Of a stretch of DNA of 64,000 nt, positions 36,796 through 46,874 are shown in pieces. The notes beneath the pieces were generated by a model. The model saw nothing but the letters and a program-made list of their open reading frames with translations. It had not been told where the DNA came from and searched no databases. Position numbers and translations under genes: made by a program. The number at the start of each line of letters is the position of its first letter. Positions within the stretch are counted from its first letter, which is position 1. Origin of the DNA: Ancylostoma caninum (Eukaryota > Nematoda > Chromadorea > Rhabditida > Ancylostomatidae); the NCBI GenBank assembly GCA_037903475.1, contig JBAJFG010000403.1, positions 1-64,000 on the forward strand, written 5' to 3'.

Positions 36796-37643
36796 TCATT
36801 CCTAGCTGAAGGAGGCTAGCCACATCACAAGCCAAGAGCGCATCACAATGCAACGTCGAGCCACTTCTAGCTGAAAGAGGACAGCAGCACCACTAGCAAC
36901 GACCGCATCACAATGCAACGTCGAGCCACTTCTAGCTGAAGGAGGCCAGCCGCCCCCACTAGCAACGACCGCATCACAATGCAACGTCGAGCCATTCTTG
37001 GCTGGAGGAGGCCACGCCACGCCGCTCCTGGCTGGAGTAGGCGCCGCACCACTAGCAGCGACCGCATTACAATGCAACGTCGAGCCACTTATAGCAGAAA
37101 GAGGACAGCCGCACCACTAGCAACGACCACATCACAATGCAACGTCGAGCCACTTATAGCAGAGAGAGGACAATCGCACCACTAGCAACGACCGCACTAC
37201 AATGCAACGTCGAGCCACTTCTAGCTGAAGGAGGCCAGCCGCACCACTAGTAACGACCGCATTACAATGCAACACCGAGCCACTTCTTGCTGAAAGAGGA
37301 CAGCAGCACCACTAGCAGCGACCGCATTACAGTGCAACGCCGACCCATTCTTGGCTGCAGGAGGCCACGCCACGCCGCTCCTGGCGGGAGTAGGCGCAGC
37401 ACCACTAGCAACGACCGCATTGCAATGAAACGCCGAGGCACTTCTGGCTGAAAGATGACAGCCGCACCACTAGCAACGACCGCGCCACAATGCAACGTCG
37501 AGCCACTTCTGGCTGAAGGAGGCCAGCCGCGCCCACTAGCAACGACCGCATCGCAATGCAACGTCGAGCCACTTCTGGCTGAAGGAGGCCAGCCGCGCCC
37601 ACTAGCAACGACCGCATCACAATGCAACGCCGAGCCACTTCTA
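36796..37643. repeat. GC-rich tandem satellite, about 65-bp unit
   Basis: A dozen or so diverged units containing CTAGCAACGACCGCATCACA, ATGCAACGTCGAGCCACTTC and TAGCTGAAGGAGGCCAGCC. Some units carry an extra GCCACGCCACGCCGCTCCTGG segment. The array continues after an inserted MITE (38426-38600), and a related array sits at 52281-52880. Long frames through it on both strands are products of the repeat. Confidence 0.9.
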
Positions 37644-38425
37644 GGCCCGTATGCATGAACATCCCCGCTAGGGAGGGGAGGGGATGCGCATCCCCTGCGG
37701 AGCGATCCCCTCCCTTCCCCAGCGGGGCTCCCTGCTATGCATGAAACTTTTCGAGGAGAGGGGATGCATCCCTTGCGCGTGCTGTTTGCGCGTTTTGTGC
37801 AATCACGTCTTTTGCATCGAAACACCGTGTGAAAATGCCGCTAAGGCTGGAATAATTTGGTTTTTAAAGTGTGGTAGTTCATTTTTACCATATTTTCGAA
37901 TATTTTCGTGGTTCACTTCACTGTTAGGGATAGTTATAGGTCTGCTCCTTCACTTTTGTCGCATTCCGTCCTTGGACAGCGACATCCACGGCCTGAGTAT
38001 CGAAACACCGTCCGAAAGGGCCATTGAAGAGGGAATACATTGATTATAAAGTTTAAATTATGAAGTTAAGTTAAAATCATAAATTACGGTTAGAGAGAAG
38101 AGAGGTGCAACAGATACACTCAAAAAGGGAATGGTAGACACTTGAAATGATAGAAAATCAGTAAAGTTGCGCAAAGAACTGTCGAAAAGCTTGCAATTCA
38201 CGGAAAAAAATGCAGAATTATGAAAGGAAACAATTGATTGCTGAGCGTGATCCCTTCTCGAACCCCTACTATTCGTAGGGGATGTACATCCCCTCCCCTC
38301 AGGGGATCCCCTCGCTTCATGCATACGGGGATCGAGGGAGCGGATGTGCGCGAACCCCGCTGGCGATCGCTGCAATGCTTAACAGCCGATCCTCTCCCCA
38401 GCGGGGATGTTCATGCATACGGGCC
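37644..38425. mobile_element. 782-bp MITE inserted in the satellite
   Basis: Ends GGCCCGTATGCATGAACATC and its complement GATGTTCATGCATACGGGCC, with a 3-bp target duplication CTA (37641-37643 and 38426-38428). Removing it restores the satellite motif CACTTCTAGCTGAAAG exactly. Subterminal GGGGATG/CATCCCC blocks repeat inside. No transposase. Three-base duplications with GG-starting ends resemble PIF/Harbinger-type elements, which is only a suggestion. Confidence 0.85.
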
Positions 38426-38600
38426 CTAGCTGAAAGAGGGCAGCCGCAACACTAGCAACGACCGCATTACAATGCAACGCAGAGCCACTTCTAGCTGAAA
38501 GAGGACAGCCGCACCACTAGCATCGACCGCATCACAATGCAACGTCGAGCCACTCCTGATTAGAGGAGGCCGCGCTGCGCTGTTCCTTGCTGAAGGAGGC
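38426..38600. repeat. Continuation of the 65-bp satellite
   Basis: About two and a half units follow the MITE, ending in GGCCAGCCGTACCACTAGC. From about 38600 to 39885 I see no gene. There are weak matches (38950-39060, 39310-39470) to the flanks of the A-family duplication, so this is probably a decayed fourth copy of that block. Confidence 0.8.
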
Positions 38601-40369
38601 CAGCCGTACCACTAGCAACAAATGCCATAGAAAAATCACCAGCTTAGATTTCTTTGCCTGGAGTGCTTTATTTATACGCCTCCTCGTTTCCGGTTTCAGG
38701 GCACAGCCCGGAATCGTCTGCTTTCCACCAAACCAACTTTGGGGGTCTCCGACATCACGTCTTTTTAGTGGAAGGTGATTTTTCCGAGTCAAGGAAGGAT
38801 CGTGAAGGTGGCAATAGACTGGCTCTGATAGTATGAAATTGATAAACCTCCTTGGAAGGTAGTAATCCCAGGGACCTGGATGAATTTAGCCACAAATAAG
38901 TCAAATACCATGAAGTTGGTGTTCCGTTTTCCTGAAGAACAGGGCCAAAGCTATTTTAAGACATTGTCTGGAAAACATGGCAAAATGCAATGAATATTTT
39001 CGCAATATATTCCATTTGTAGACTCGGCATTTGCTTCATACTGTATTTCCCATGAACCACAACAACTGAATGAAAGCTGCTATGGTGCTAATACTACTAA
39101 ATTCCAGGTCATTCCATGCATTTTTTTACAACCAAGTAATCATCGCTAGTCATAGTCTACAAAAAATCTAGAGAAGAAACGGGATACAAAATGAACAAGG
39201 TAATAAACGTTTGTTCCTAAAGAGTCTTCATACTTTTTCGGGCTCCTACATGTGTTCTGATGGCTCCATAAAGAGTTACCAAAACCAGGTGTAAAAATCC
39301 CACCGAATTAAAGGGAAGAAGGGCACTGAGCCTAATCTCAGAAGTCTCCGGTTATGGATACACATAAGGATGGCCACAACTAGGGAGAAATGTGGATCCC
39401 AACTGAATAATCGCAATCCCGCAGTAACTGATGTTCTGCCAAAGTCCGCCGCATAGTGCCCCCTCAAGCAATGATGCTGAGTAACCCGAGGAAATGCTTA
39501 GCCTCAAAGAGGCCTCTAGAGAGAAGCCTTTTGGGCGTGGCCAGGGCGACACCAGTGAGTTTTTGGGTCTGCCAAAGGTCTATTTTTGCTACTGAGAGAT
39601 ATGATGAAGCTTTCTTAAATTACCAATCAAGCTCATTGTCAGAAAAAAAAGATTTCAGTGAAATTTTCCCAAGTTTTTAGCGAATCGTTCTTTCTCGCCA
39701 TACTTATCTGTGAAATTATTTCTATCTGAATTCGGTGATTTTATGTGATTTTATCATATTGGGGAAATTCAAACCTGTGAAAAACTACCACTATGAGTTA
39801 ACATCTCTTCAATTTTTATGATTCTACTGATAAATTGCGTCTAGGTTCTATAAATAAGGAAAACTTTTTTGACATTCTCTGTATTAAATCAATAGGTTTT
39901 TATATGAGTTGAGCTTGATCCCCCTGCTCACCCCCGATGAAATTCACAAAATTTGTTCCAAATAATTCTTAAAAAAACTGAAACGGCATTTGTTCAACCA
40001 ACGATTCCAAGCGAAAACTTTGGCCTCATTCATCCTTAACAAGCACTAGCTAGCAACTTCTTTAATTGCTTAGAGGAATGTCTTCTTGCACACCTTCTTG
40101 CGTGAAGAAATAAATATCATGAAAATTTATCCGAATTTAAGTTTATTCGTGCTAACGCATACATTCTCAAATTGTTTATGATTGAAGCGCTCTTGCTGGA
40201 GCACCGTACAGCTCTGCCTTCGCTTCGATCATTATCTTCGCTCCATTTCCAGATATATTACAGTTCTCTTGCTCTGAAAGCAAGTTTTCACAAACAAATC
40301 ATACTCACTGCTGAACCTAGCTTCTTTTTCTGGGAACTGAAAAGTGTGTTTAAGAATTTGGGAAACATT

Positions 40370-40907
40370 TTAAGGACCAACCCCTGGGTTTGGGTCCCAA
40401 GCAGAGTAATTCGCGAACGCATCACCTTCCCACATGAAATGCAGAGTGAGAGTGCCGTTAGGGAACACCGTTACACTGGAACTGGGGCAAGAAGCTCTCC
40501 ATCTCTGCAAAGACATGAGCAAAAAGCAAAAGGTGAACTATGAAAATTCTTAGCAGTAGAACCTGCGTTGATAGGGCTCACATCATCGGCAAACATGTTG
40601 CATCCTAATCCGACCGCATTTTTGCAATACTGAACATACTCCTTCGTCCCATCACTTTTCACACGCTGCCATTCTGTGACATCAGATTCAACTTGAAGTG
40701 TTACACGGTCTCCGTACTTAAAAACTCATTTATAGCGCCACAATAATAAAATGGTTAAAAGTCTGGAAGACATTGCATCAGGCATGTGAAACCCCTACAA
40801 AAACATCAAACTCGAACAGAGATCGTGTGTACCTTAGCTTTTTGAACTCGAAAATCTCCAACTGCGTAAGACAGCATCGTCAGGAATAGAAGGCTAGGGG
40901 TCCACAT
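40370..40907 (-). CDS. Small secreted protein, family A, copy A1 (114 aa)
   Basis: Coding exons on the minus strand: 40833-40907, 40582-40716, 40370-40504 (75/135/135 nt, all phase 0; donors GTACAC and GTGAGC; acceptors TTTTAAG and TTTGCAG). Start ATG follows TATTGCAG directly. Residues 1-17 are a signal peptide (MWTPSLLFLTMLSYAVG). The mature part is about 95 residues with three cysteines, motifs YGDRVTLQV, EYVQYC, GLGCNMFADD and SVTVFPNGTLTLHF, and ends PGVGP-TAA. The strand-like pattern suggests a small beta-sandwich, but I do not recognise the family. A TATA box and 5' noncoding exon lie upstream; AATAAA (minus strand) at 40142-40147. Confidence 0.82.
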
Positions 40908-41839
40908 CTGCAATAAATGGTAGGGCTTCGCCTTGCTTTCATTACATAGTGGATACTAGGAATTCATCTATCATCTTGGATCCTACCAATTTCAGTGGCA
41001 AATAATTGTATCATTTCAACTCAAACCATTCGCAACTCATCTAGCGACATACATTGTGATTTGTGGCTTTGACAGACTCACATAAGCACAAGACGCATGA
41101 TGGTTGATGGTTTGGTTGCAATAAATCTTACCGTTAGGTATAAATGAATACGTGGAAAATATATTTGTGTAAGAAGTTGCCCTTACGCCTGCCATGAAGT
41201 AACTGCGTAATTCGCAAGTTCGCAAAGCCTCTGCTTGATATTTGGGGTAGGTGTTCCAAATTCATAGAGTCCCTGGGAAGACAGGGATCGACCGCCGCTC
41301 TAATATGTGCATAGTAGTGGGCGAGTTTCTTTTTTTTTGTAAAAATAGGTACATTTTGTCCTGGCCAGTCTCAGTAAGTGACAACAAGGGATGGTAAAAA
41401 TGGCGGCTTATATTACATTTTCTTGAGGAGGTCCATCCACTCTCGACCAACAGTAAGTTTATGACCTTCCCAGGAATGTTCATGAACCCCATCACAGAAT
41501 AGGAGTAAATAGAGGTGGTACAGAAGTAGATATTTACTTACGTTTTGTAATTACAGGGAATGAAAATGAAAGTGCAGCATCTTGCGGGCGTACGCTAATA
41601 ACTGAATGTGCCGACCTTTCTTATTGGGACTGCCCACTGCTAATAAGGGCTAATTGGGGATAATTGAGGATGAAGCTGGATGATCACACCCAGTTTTCGA
41701 TCTACCTATTCTGGTCCTATTCAACAAATAGTTTAAAAGCTAATTACACTTATTACTTCAGCTGGAACATGGATTGGATACCTATATGTATGTATTTGTG
41801 CCGATCCCCTAATCATCAAGATAAAATTAAAGCACTTAC

Positions 41840-41880
41840 CACAAGTTGGAGCAGCAAAACTGGTACTACGGGTGAATGCT
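41840..41880 (-). other. 5' noncoding exon of A1
   Basis: Minus strand: starts about 25-30 bases below the TATA box, contains no ATG and ends CAACTTGTG before donor GTAAGTGC (41838-41839). It would join the ATG exon at 40907 across a 932-bp intron. The same exon and donor are seen upstream of A2 (donor at 51513-51514) and A3 (57656-57657). Confidence 0.6.
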
Positions 41881-41904
41881 TGGATGACAAATGTTTGGAT
41901 GATA

Positions 41905-41915
41905 CCTTTTATATA
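41905..41915 (-). promoter_or_regulatory. TATA box of A1
   Basis: TATATAAAAGG on the minus strand, followed by ATCATCCAAACATTTG. The position is conserved in A2 (51580-51590) and A3 (57708-57716). Confidence 0.7.
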
Positions 41916-42510
41916 CCTATAACGTACCAAGAGTACTTGTTCAGAGATTTACTAAATTTCGTCACAGACAAATTAACAACAGTCTTTACAATAGTGCAAG
42001 GACGTGGCTTGGGGTTCACAAAAGTACAAGATCAGGACTTTTCGCAATATATTCGCTTGCAGCTCAACATTTGCTTTGTACTTCACTGCTTATGGAATAC
42101 AACAACGTTATGTACGAAAGCTGACGCGGTGCTAAGCACATCTCCAAATTCTAGAAAATAGGAAGAAACAAAGAATGAAAAGGTTGAGGTGAAAAATTTT
42201 GTAACCAAACAACCAAGCAATATCTATTTATCATGTCAAATCAGTATACTCACCTCACTTGTTGTAGTTTTCAAATCCATAAGAAACCATCATCGAAATA
42301 TAAATGGGATGAAAGACAAAAGGGATACGAATAAGGATTTTTCACCCCAAACGTTGAATTCTTCAGATTTTTGCATCTTTTTAGCATTTAGCGTGCCCTG
42401 AGGGCCTGATTTACGGTTGTATCGAACTGGAGTAAGAATATTATCGAAACAACAGGAGGAAAGAGACAGACTGACTCTCAGCAGCCTCAAGTCACAACTA
42501 CGCATAAGGA

Positions 42511-43619
42511 TAACCGTCACTAAGGCAGAATGGTGGATTCCTACTGAATTATCGCAGTCACGCAATAGGTGGTGCTCTGTCAAAGACTGCTATATAGTAG
42601 TTCCTCTTCAAGCAGTGTTGAACACCCAAATTTGCAAGCGATAAGCGCTCAATCTGATGATCTGGGACTAATCACTCGTATCAGCAGGATAGCAATAGAT
42701 GCTGCAGATTGATGTTGAGTGGTGAGCCGAGAACAACCAACCTACGACTACGAGGGCTAGCTCGTGAAACTATATCTATGTACATAGTTTCTTCTCGGGA
42801 AATTAATGTTACACAGTATCTCTATTATGTATGTATGAGTCTCCACCATGCTGCCACTGTGATCGGCCGACAGTTCATCTACCCGCCACCGAAGAGTACC
42901 ACGCGAATGGAAGGAAGACTCCGACCTAACCCGCCGTCGGCTGGCGTGGGTCGTATGCCCTGTCATCCTGCAGATTGCATGTATCTCAGTACGTTTACCG
43001 TCAGCTGCGTCTAAACTTCACTGCTCTTGGCTGATTTGGAGCTTGTTGGAAGTATGTACGGTCAGATGATATCGAGCCGTCTGTAAGAAGAACTAATGGA
43101 GAAAACTGATAGATTTTGATAAGGACCTCGAGAAGCGATGGCCGGACACTATGAAAATGTTCTAAAAAAGAGCTAAGTAGACATATCAAAGTGAACAAAA
43201 CTAACGAATGGACATATTGAGGCAACTGCGGAACTCTTCGCAAGTAAAGCTCGATCTGCTTCCTGCCATTTTGATAAAGATAAAGTGTGTGTATTCAATC
43301 ATGGTTGAGAACAGTCGACATAGGAAATTCATCAAGAAATCCTGAAACTATAAACCGATGTGGTTCTCGCACCCTTTATCAAAGATCTGTGATTTTCCAA
43401 AGATAAAGCTCATAGTTTTGGAAGGTGCAAGGAGTAAAAACTACGCAGAGCTCGAGAACGGCTGCCACTGTCTACGTAACAGTGAAAGTATGTTTGGCTT
43501 CAAATCTAGAAATAACTTGAGTCTACTGAAACGCAAGAATCTCATTCGTCTGACGATCACCAGAGAGCTATTCTCTTTTCTAACAATGTGCCAGAGAACC
43601 TTTTTCTAAACCCTTTCTT
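42511..43619. other. Intergenic, no gene seen
   Basis: Includes the outer flank of duplication A. A minus-strand 80-codon frame (43001-43243) has a hydrophobic start but no TATA box, splice context or homologue in the other blocks. Confidence 0.4.
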
Positions 43620-44210
43620 TCTGTGGATTTTGCGGTGAAACGTGCAACTGTTTCGCAACATCTTGTAACACCAACCATAACGCGTTTTCCGCGACTCTTA
43701 TGAAGAAATATGTGTACACACGTTGCCTGAAGATTCTCCCGATAATAAAACTTTAAAATTGGTTCTGAATAAAAACAGTATTTTCAGGAATAACGACGTT
43801 AGAACCACAGCGTTGACAAATCGGGAACACTCCTCACAATTTTTTAAACAATATTTGCATAGTTAGGACAGTGTTTTTTGAAGAACCATTTACTTTTTTG
43901 AGACCTTTATTTTCTTTTATTTTTTTTTAATTTCGATAATTTTGATAGAATTTTTGTTGATAAGTTTAATAATGTTTTTCAAACCATTATATTTTTCTTC
44001 TTTTTAATAATTGTGTTTAACTTTTTTTGTTTAAAAATTTGTCTTGAAGGGGGTTGTTTCCTACAACAATGTAATTTTGTGGGTTTGATAACTTTCACCT
44101 CTTTTCATGTCCAAGACGTTTAAGTTTCCATTTATTATTAAGTATGCACTACATTGTCGACAACTGGAGAAAATCGGCGTAGTTGGTAGCCTCCAACTTC
44201 TTGAGCACTT

Positions 44211-44275
44211 TTCAGCAGTCCTTGTGAGAGTCCTGACATTACAACTCATTTGCTGTGTTGCTCCAAAAGACCCAG
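44211..44275 (+). pseudogene. Decayed copy of NCX exon 21
   Basis: CAGCAGTCCTTGTGAGAGTC, ACAACTCATTTGCTGTGTTG and CTCCAAAAGACCC follow NCX exon 21 (ACAGCCCTTGTGGGAGACTT, ACAATTCGGTTGCTGGGTTG, TCTCAAAGACTC) base by base with scattered changes and no maintained frame. A better copy is at 59741-59875. Confidence 0.6.
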
Positions 44276-44326
44276 GTATTCCGTGCTTCGTCGAAGCCGT
44301 ATTCCATCTACATTTCCTCATAGGAA

Positions 44327-44803
44327 TCAAGTAACTGTTTTTGCTGATACACTCTTTAAGTCATTCAATATTACTCTATTTTGAGGCATAGAATCGGAAA
44401 GTTTCACATTTTGAAGGAATCCATTAATCAGTAATCGGTTCATAAAGGATGAGGGTGTTAGGTGCATAGAAACTGCTGAGAAATTATCACGTGCAACATC
44501 CACGGTCACAGCAGTACAATTAAAACGCTTTGGACATTTTAGAATATTTCGGTTTTTACAACTGTTTTGAAAGTGATTTACCAGTGTAGAACTGTTCATC
44601 AGGAGAACTTTTTTTAAGTCAAGCACAGCAACTTCGAGTGGTCCAAAACTGAACCACGTACAAACAATGCCTGAAGCTGCATCTAAGAAAAAGGAAATTC
44701 TATGATCGGACCAGACCGGAAAGTGAAATTTCAAGTTTCTTGACTTGCAGCTGCCAGAGTTCTTGACTTCTAGAGCTGATGCTCTAGTGATTGCATTCGC
44801 CAT
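44327..44803 (-). CDS. Hypothetical protein, 158-codon uninterrupted ORF
   Basis: Starts ATGGCGAATGCAATC and ends TGA-bounded near the decayed NCX exon. It is one of the longest frames in the window not made of repeats. It contains blocks such as SDHRISFFLDAASGIVCTWF and FNCTAVTVDVARDNFSAVSM, with five cysteines. No signal peptide, no domain recognised. The corresponding part of duplication P copy 2 (about 60000-60100) is degraded, so conservation is not supported. It may be one large exon of a gene, a retro-derived fragment or chance. Confidence 0.3.
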   Translation of the reverse strand: MANAITRASALEVKNSGSCKSRNLKFHFPVWSDHRISFFLDAASGIVCTWFSFGPLEVAVLDLKKVLLMNSSTLVNHFQNSCKNRNILKCPKRFNCTAVTVDVARDNFSAVSMHLTPSSFMNRLLINGFLQNVKLSDSMPQNRVILNDLKSVSAKTVT

Positions 44804-44982
44804 ATGTGTGGGTCATGGTGATATTTATTTTGTTGGTTGATGTCTATTCACAATGAACTTCACATTGTTTGAAAAAAAGTATGAAATTAGGTGTAAGACT
44901 TTTGGACCAAACTAGTAAGCTAGACTAAGCCATCGAGCTTGATTGTATTTCTTGGCAATAGCTTGATTTCTTGAAAGCTGGA

Positions 44983-45265
44983 TAAAGGATAAAGTGGTCG
45001 GCGTTAATCAATCCCGTCACGAGGGATGCGCCACGCATTCGACTTCATCTGAGCATCGTAGAGGCGTTGAATGCGTATGTGCCCTGTACAATGACTTGCG
45101 GGGGGAACCCGATGTACCAAGTCAGTGCTTCATCCTCCCAGACTCCTCTGGTACCAATTTACCGACCCCGGAGGGATGGAAGGCTTGGTTGGCCTCGGGC
45201 GGGATCGAACCATCGATCGTGTGCGTGCGCGGCGAGCCTCTTACCACTGCGCCACACGCGCCCTT
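44983..45265 (-). mobile_element. tRNA-derived SINE with 9-bp target duplication
   Basis: Minus strand: the head GGGCGCGTGTGGCGCAGTGG, with A box TGGCGCAGTGG and B box GGTTCGATCCC, lies next to the target duplication AAAGCTGGA (44974-44982 and 45267-45275). The body is about 200 bp and the tail is a short CTTTATCCTTTATCC. Flanking duplication, Pol III boxes and a simple 3' tail fit a SINE. The other P block has no insertion at the related position near 60.8 kb. Confidence 0.78.
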
Positions 45266-45342
45266 AAAAGCTGGAAGTGCAAATAATTCGCTTTATGTAT
45301 TCCGTCGAATTTCTGGTAAAATATGGCGTCACAATGCATCAA

Positions 45343-46412
45343 TCACTCAAAGAAGCAAATGATGAGGTATTTATCACCTGATGTATTGAAGCTGCATCCA
45401 AAGCGCTCTGTGGAAGCGTCCATCTAAAAATACAGAATACAAAGACCTACAATGCTTTAGTCAAGTAGGCATCAAACCAAAACAGGAAAAATATTTGTCA
45501 TTTATAGTCCAGGAATTAATAAATCCTCATTATTTTGCCCTTTAAAATGATCAGGGCAGGAAAACCAGTTCTAGGGTTATCTTTTTTGGAGACCGGGGCT
45601 GGGATTCATGAAACGATAACCAAGCAAACCAAGGATGGCTAGCGTGATTGGTTATCGTCTGACTATGTAGTGCTAAGAGACGCAGACGGCAAAACTTGGT
45701 TTGCTAGCCTGGTTTTGCTTGGTTATCGTTTCATGAATCCCAGCCCGGGTGGGTAGAAAATGCATGTGTAATGCTTACCCCTTTCAGAGTCTTTTCCCAA
45801 CTCTTGACAGCGTCACCAAAGAAGTGTCGTAACTTGTAATCTCTCTGCTTGGCTCTGAACATCAATATGCCCGGAAACGGTCTGCTTTCTTGTAACCCAC
45901 TTGAAGTTTACTGTTGGAACGCAAGCCCTAAGCCAGCAGTGCTGTGCGTATTGATTTCGTCGGAAGATTCTTCACGGATTCCACCGGAAGACCCTCCGGA
46001 TTCTGATGACGCCTGCCGCACAAGCTGACAATCGTACTTCTAGACAAGAAGCGTTGAAAATCTACCAAAATTCATGTGGGTATTAGAGAATTCCACGATG
46101 AACCTGCCTACCAATCTGGAGTTCTTTGATGTTACCCTTGTTACAAGGCTTTTTCTTGCTTCTGGCTTCATGCCGTCATTGCACTCTGGGATAGTAACCT
46201 CGTCTCCAGAAGGGGTTTGAGGTTTTCCATTACATCCTTCATTCAAAGCGTCTGAATCCTCCACTTCTACAGATGATCCTGGTGCCGCCAATGGACCGGT
46301 TTCAGTAGTACGGAATAGTTGAAAAACCTGAATTTACCGTGTTTTTCATTGATTCACCAAATTACAAACTAAAGACCCTAACCAGAAAATGTAGAAACAG
46401 AGTTGAAAGTAT
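45343..46412 (-). pseudogene. CAP/SCP-like (hookworm ASP-related) secreted protein P1, start codon lost
   Basis: Exons on the minus strand: 46383-46412, 46112-46327, 45912-46039, 45779-45854, 45343-45423 (30/216/128/76/81 nt), joined in frame with introns of 55, 72, 57 and 355 bp. The product would have a signal-like start (LSTLFLHFLVFQLF), an acidic N-region with IPECNDGMKPEARKSLVTRV, then KYDCQLVRQA, DAVKSWEKTLKG and RFGCSFNTSGDKYLIICFFE-stop. The order YDC...SWE...GC...IIC is that of CAP (SCP/TAPS) domains, reduced as in hookworm ASP-related proteins. The codon aligned to the P3 start is ATA, not ATG, and no ATG follows the TATA box, so it is probably inactive. No internal stop remains once the 57-bp intron is removed. 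Confidence 0.7.
45597..45745. mobile_element. 149-bp MITE in intron 4 of P1
   Basis: Ends GGCTGGGATTCATGAAACGA and its complement TCGTTTCATGAATCCCAGCC, with CGG duplicated on both sides (45594-45596, 45746-45748). Paralogous position near 63175 is empty (GAGAAAGGGTGGG). 3-bp duplication and GGC ends resemble the elements at 37644 and 61007. Confidence 0.85.
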
Positions 46413-46437
46413 GTTCTAATTTGCCGCTGAGCCGGCG

Positions 46438-46446
46438 CCTTTTATA
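46438..46446 (-). promoter_or_regulatory. TATA box of P1
   Basis: TATAAAAGG on the minus strand, about 25 bases before the putative first exon. Same element in P2 (63874-63882). Confidence 0.65.
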
Positions 46447-46874
46447 CACCAATAACACACTGGTACTGCAATCAGAGAACGAATTTGCACATTTTCCATG
46501 GCTACAAGTAAAGCTTCTATTGAGTTCCGGTGCATTTAGTTTAATAATCCTGAAGTTTACGGCCGAACATTTGCGGCTGAAACTATTTTGCGCTGCGGGC
46601 TTGTAGCTCTGAGTAAGCGAAAAGGGCAAAGATTCTCGAATATGTATTTTCATTTGGTGTTATCTATTACAGATAAGTGCATGCTGTGATATTGCATTCC
46701 CGTCGGCCGTACAAAGGCAGATATGTGTGGGCGTAATAAAACTATGGATACAGAATAAATTATCCATCGTGGTGGAAAAAGTTACATTCAAGAGTTTTTA
46801 TACGTCACAGGAAACGAAATTCATCGATACACGCAAGTTGGTTTCATGTGGGAATTAAACTAGCGCTGGCTGCC

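Larger units (their letters stand above)
39886..42510. repeat. Segmental duplication A, copy 1
   Basis: Matches 49406-52274 at high identity across gene, introns, promoter and flank, and 56.2-58.3 kb at lower identity. Copy 1 lacks about 195 bp present in copy 2 (49600-49797) and, in diverged form, in copy 3 (near 56410-56600). The plus-strand frames of 123 and 165 codons here are antisense shadows. Confidence 0.85.
43620..46700. repeat. Segmental duplication P, copy 1
   Basis: Pairs with about 59440-64000. Shared parts: a decayed NCX exon (44211-44275), the flank of a 158-codon ORF, and a CAP-like gene. Differences are insertions: a SINE and a 149-bp MITE here, an 1162-bp MITE and a mariner relic in copy 2. 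The two copies therefore act as filled and empty sites for each other. Confidence 0.8.

Noticed and set aside
37262..37825. 187-codon minus-strand frame, the longest in the window
   Set aside because: It is a translation of the 65-bp satellite running into the MITE end. The residue pattern repeats with the DNA unit and has no independent coding signal.
40172..40543. 123-codon plus-strand frame, also at 49885-50256
   Set aside because: Antisense of the third coding exon and 3' region of family A genes; no start or splice context on the plus strand.
41664..42161. 165-codon plus-strand frame, also near 51339-51752
   Set aside because: Overlaps the TATA box and noncoding exon of A1/A2 on the other strand and is interrupted differently in the two copies.
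45908..45910. TAA read as nonsense codon in P1 (and at 53732 and 63344)
   Set aside because: It belongs to a GTAAA donor of a 55-60 bp intron ending in TTCAG; removing it restores the frame in all three genes.
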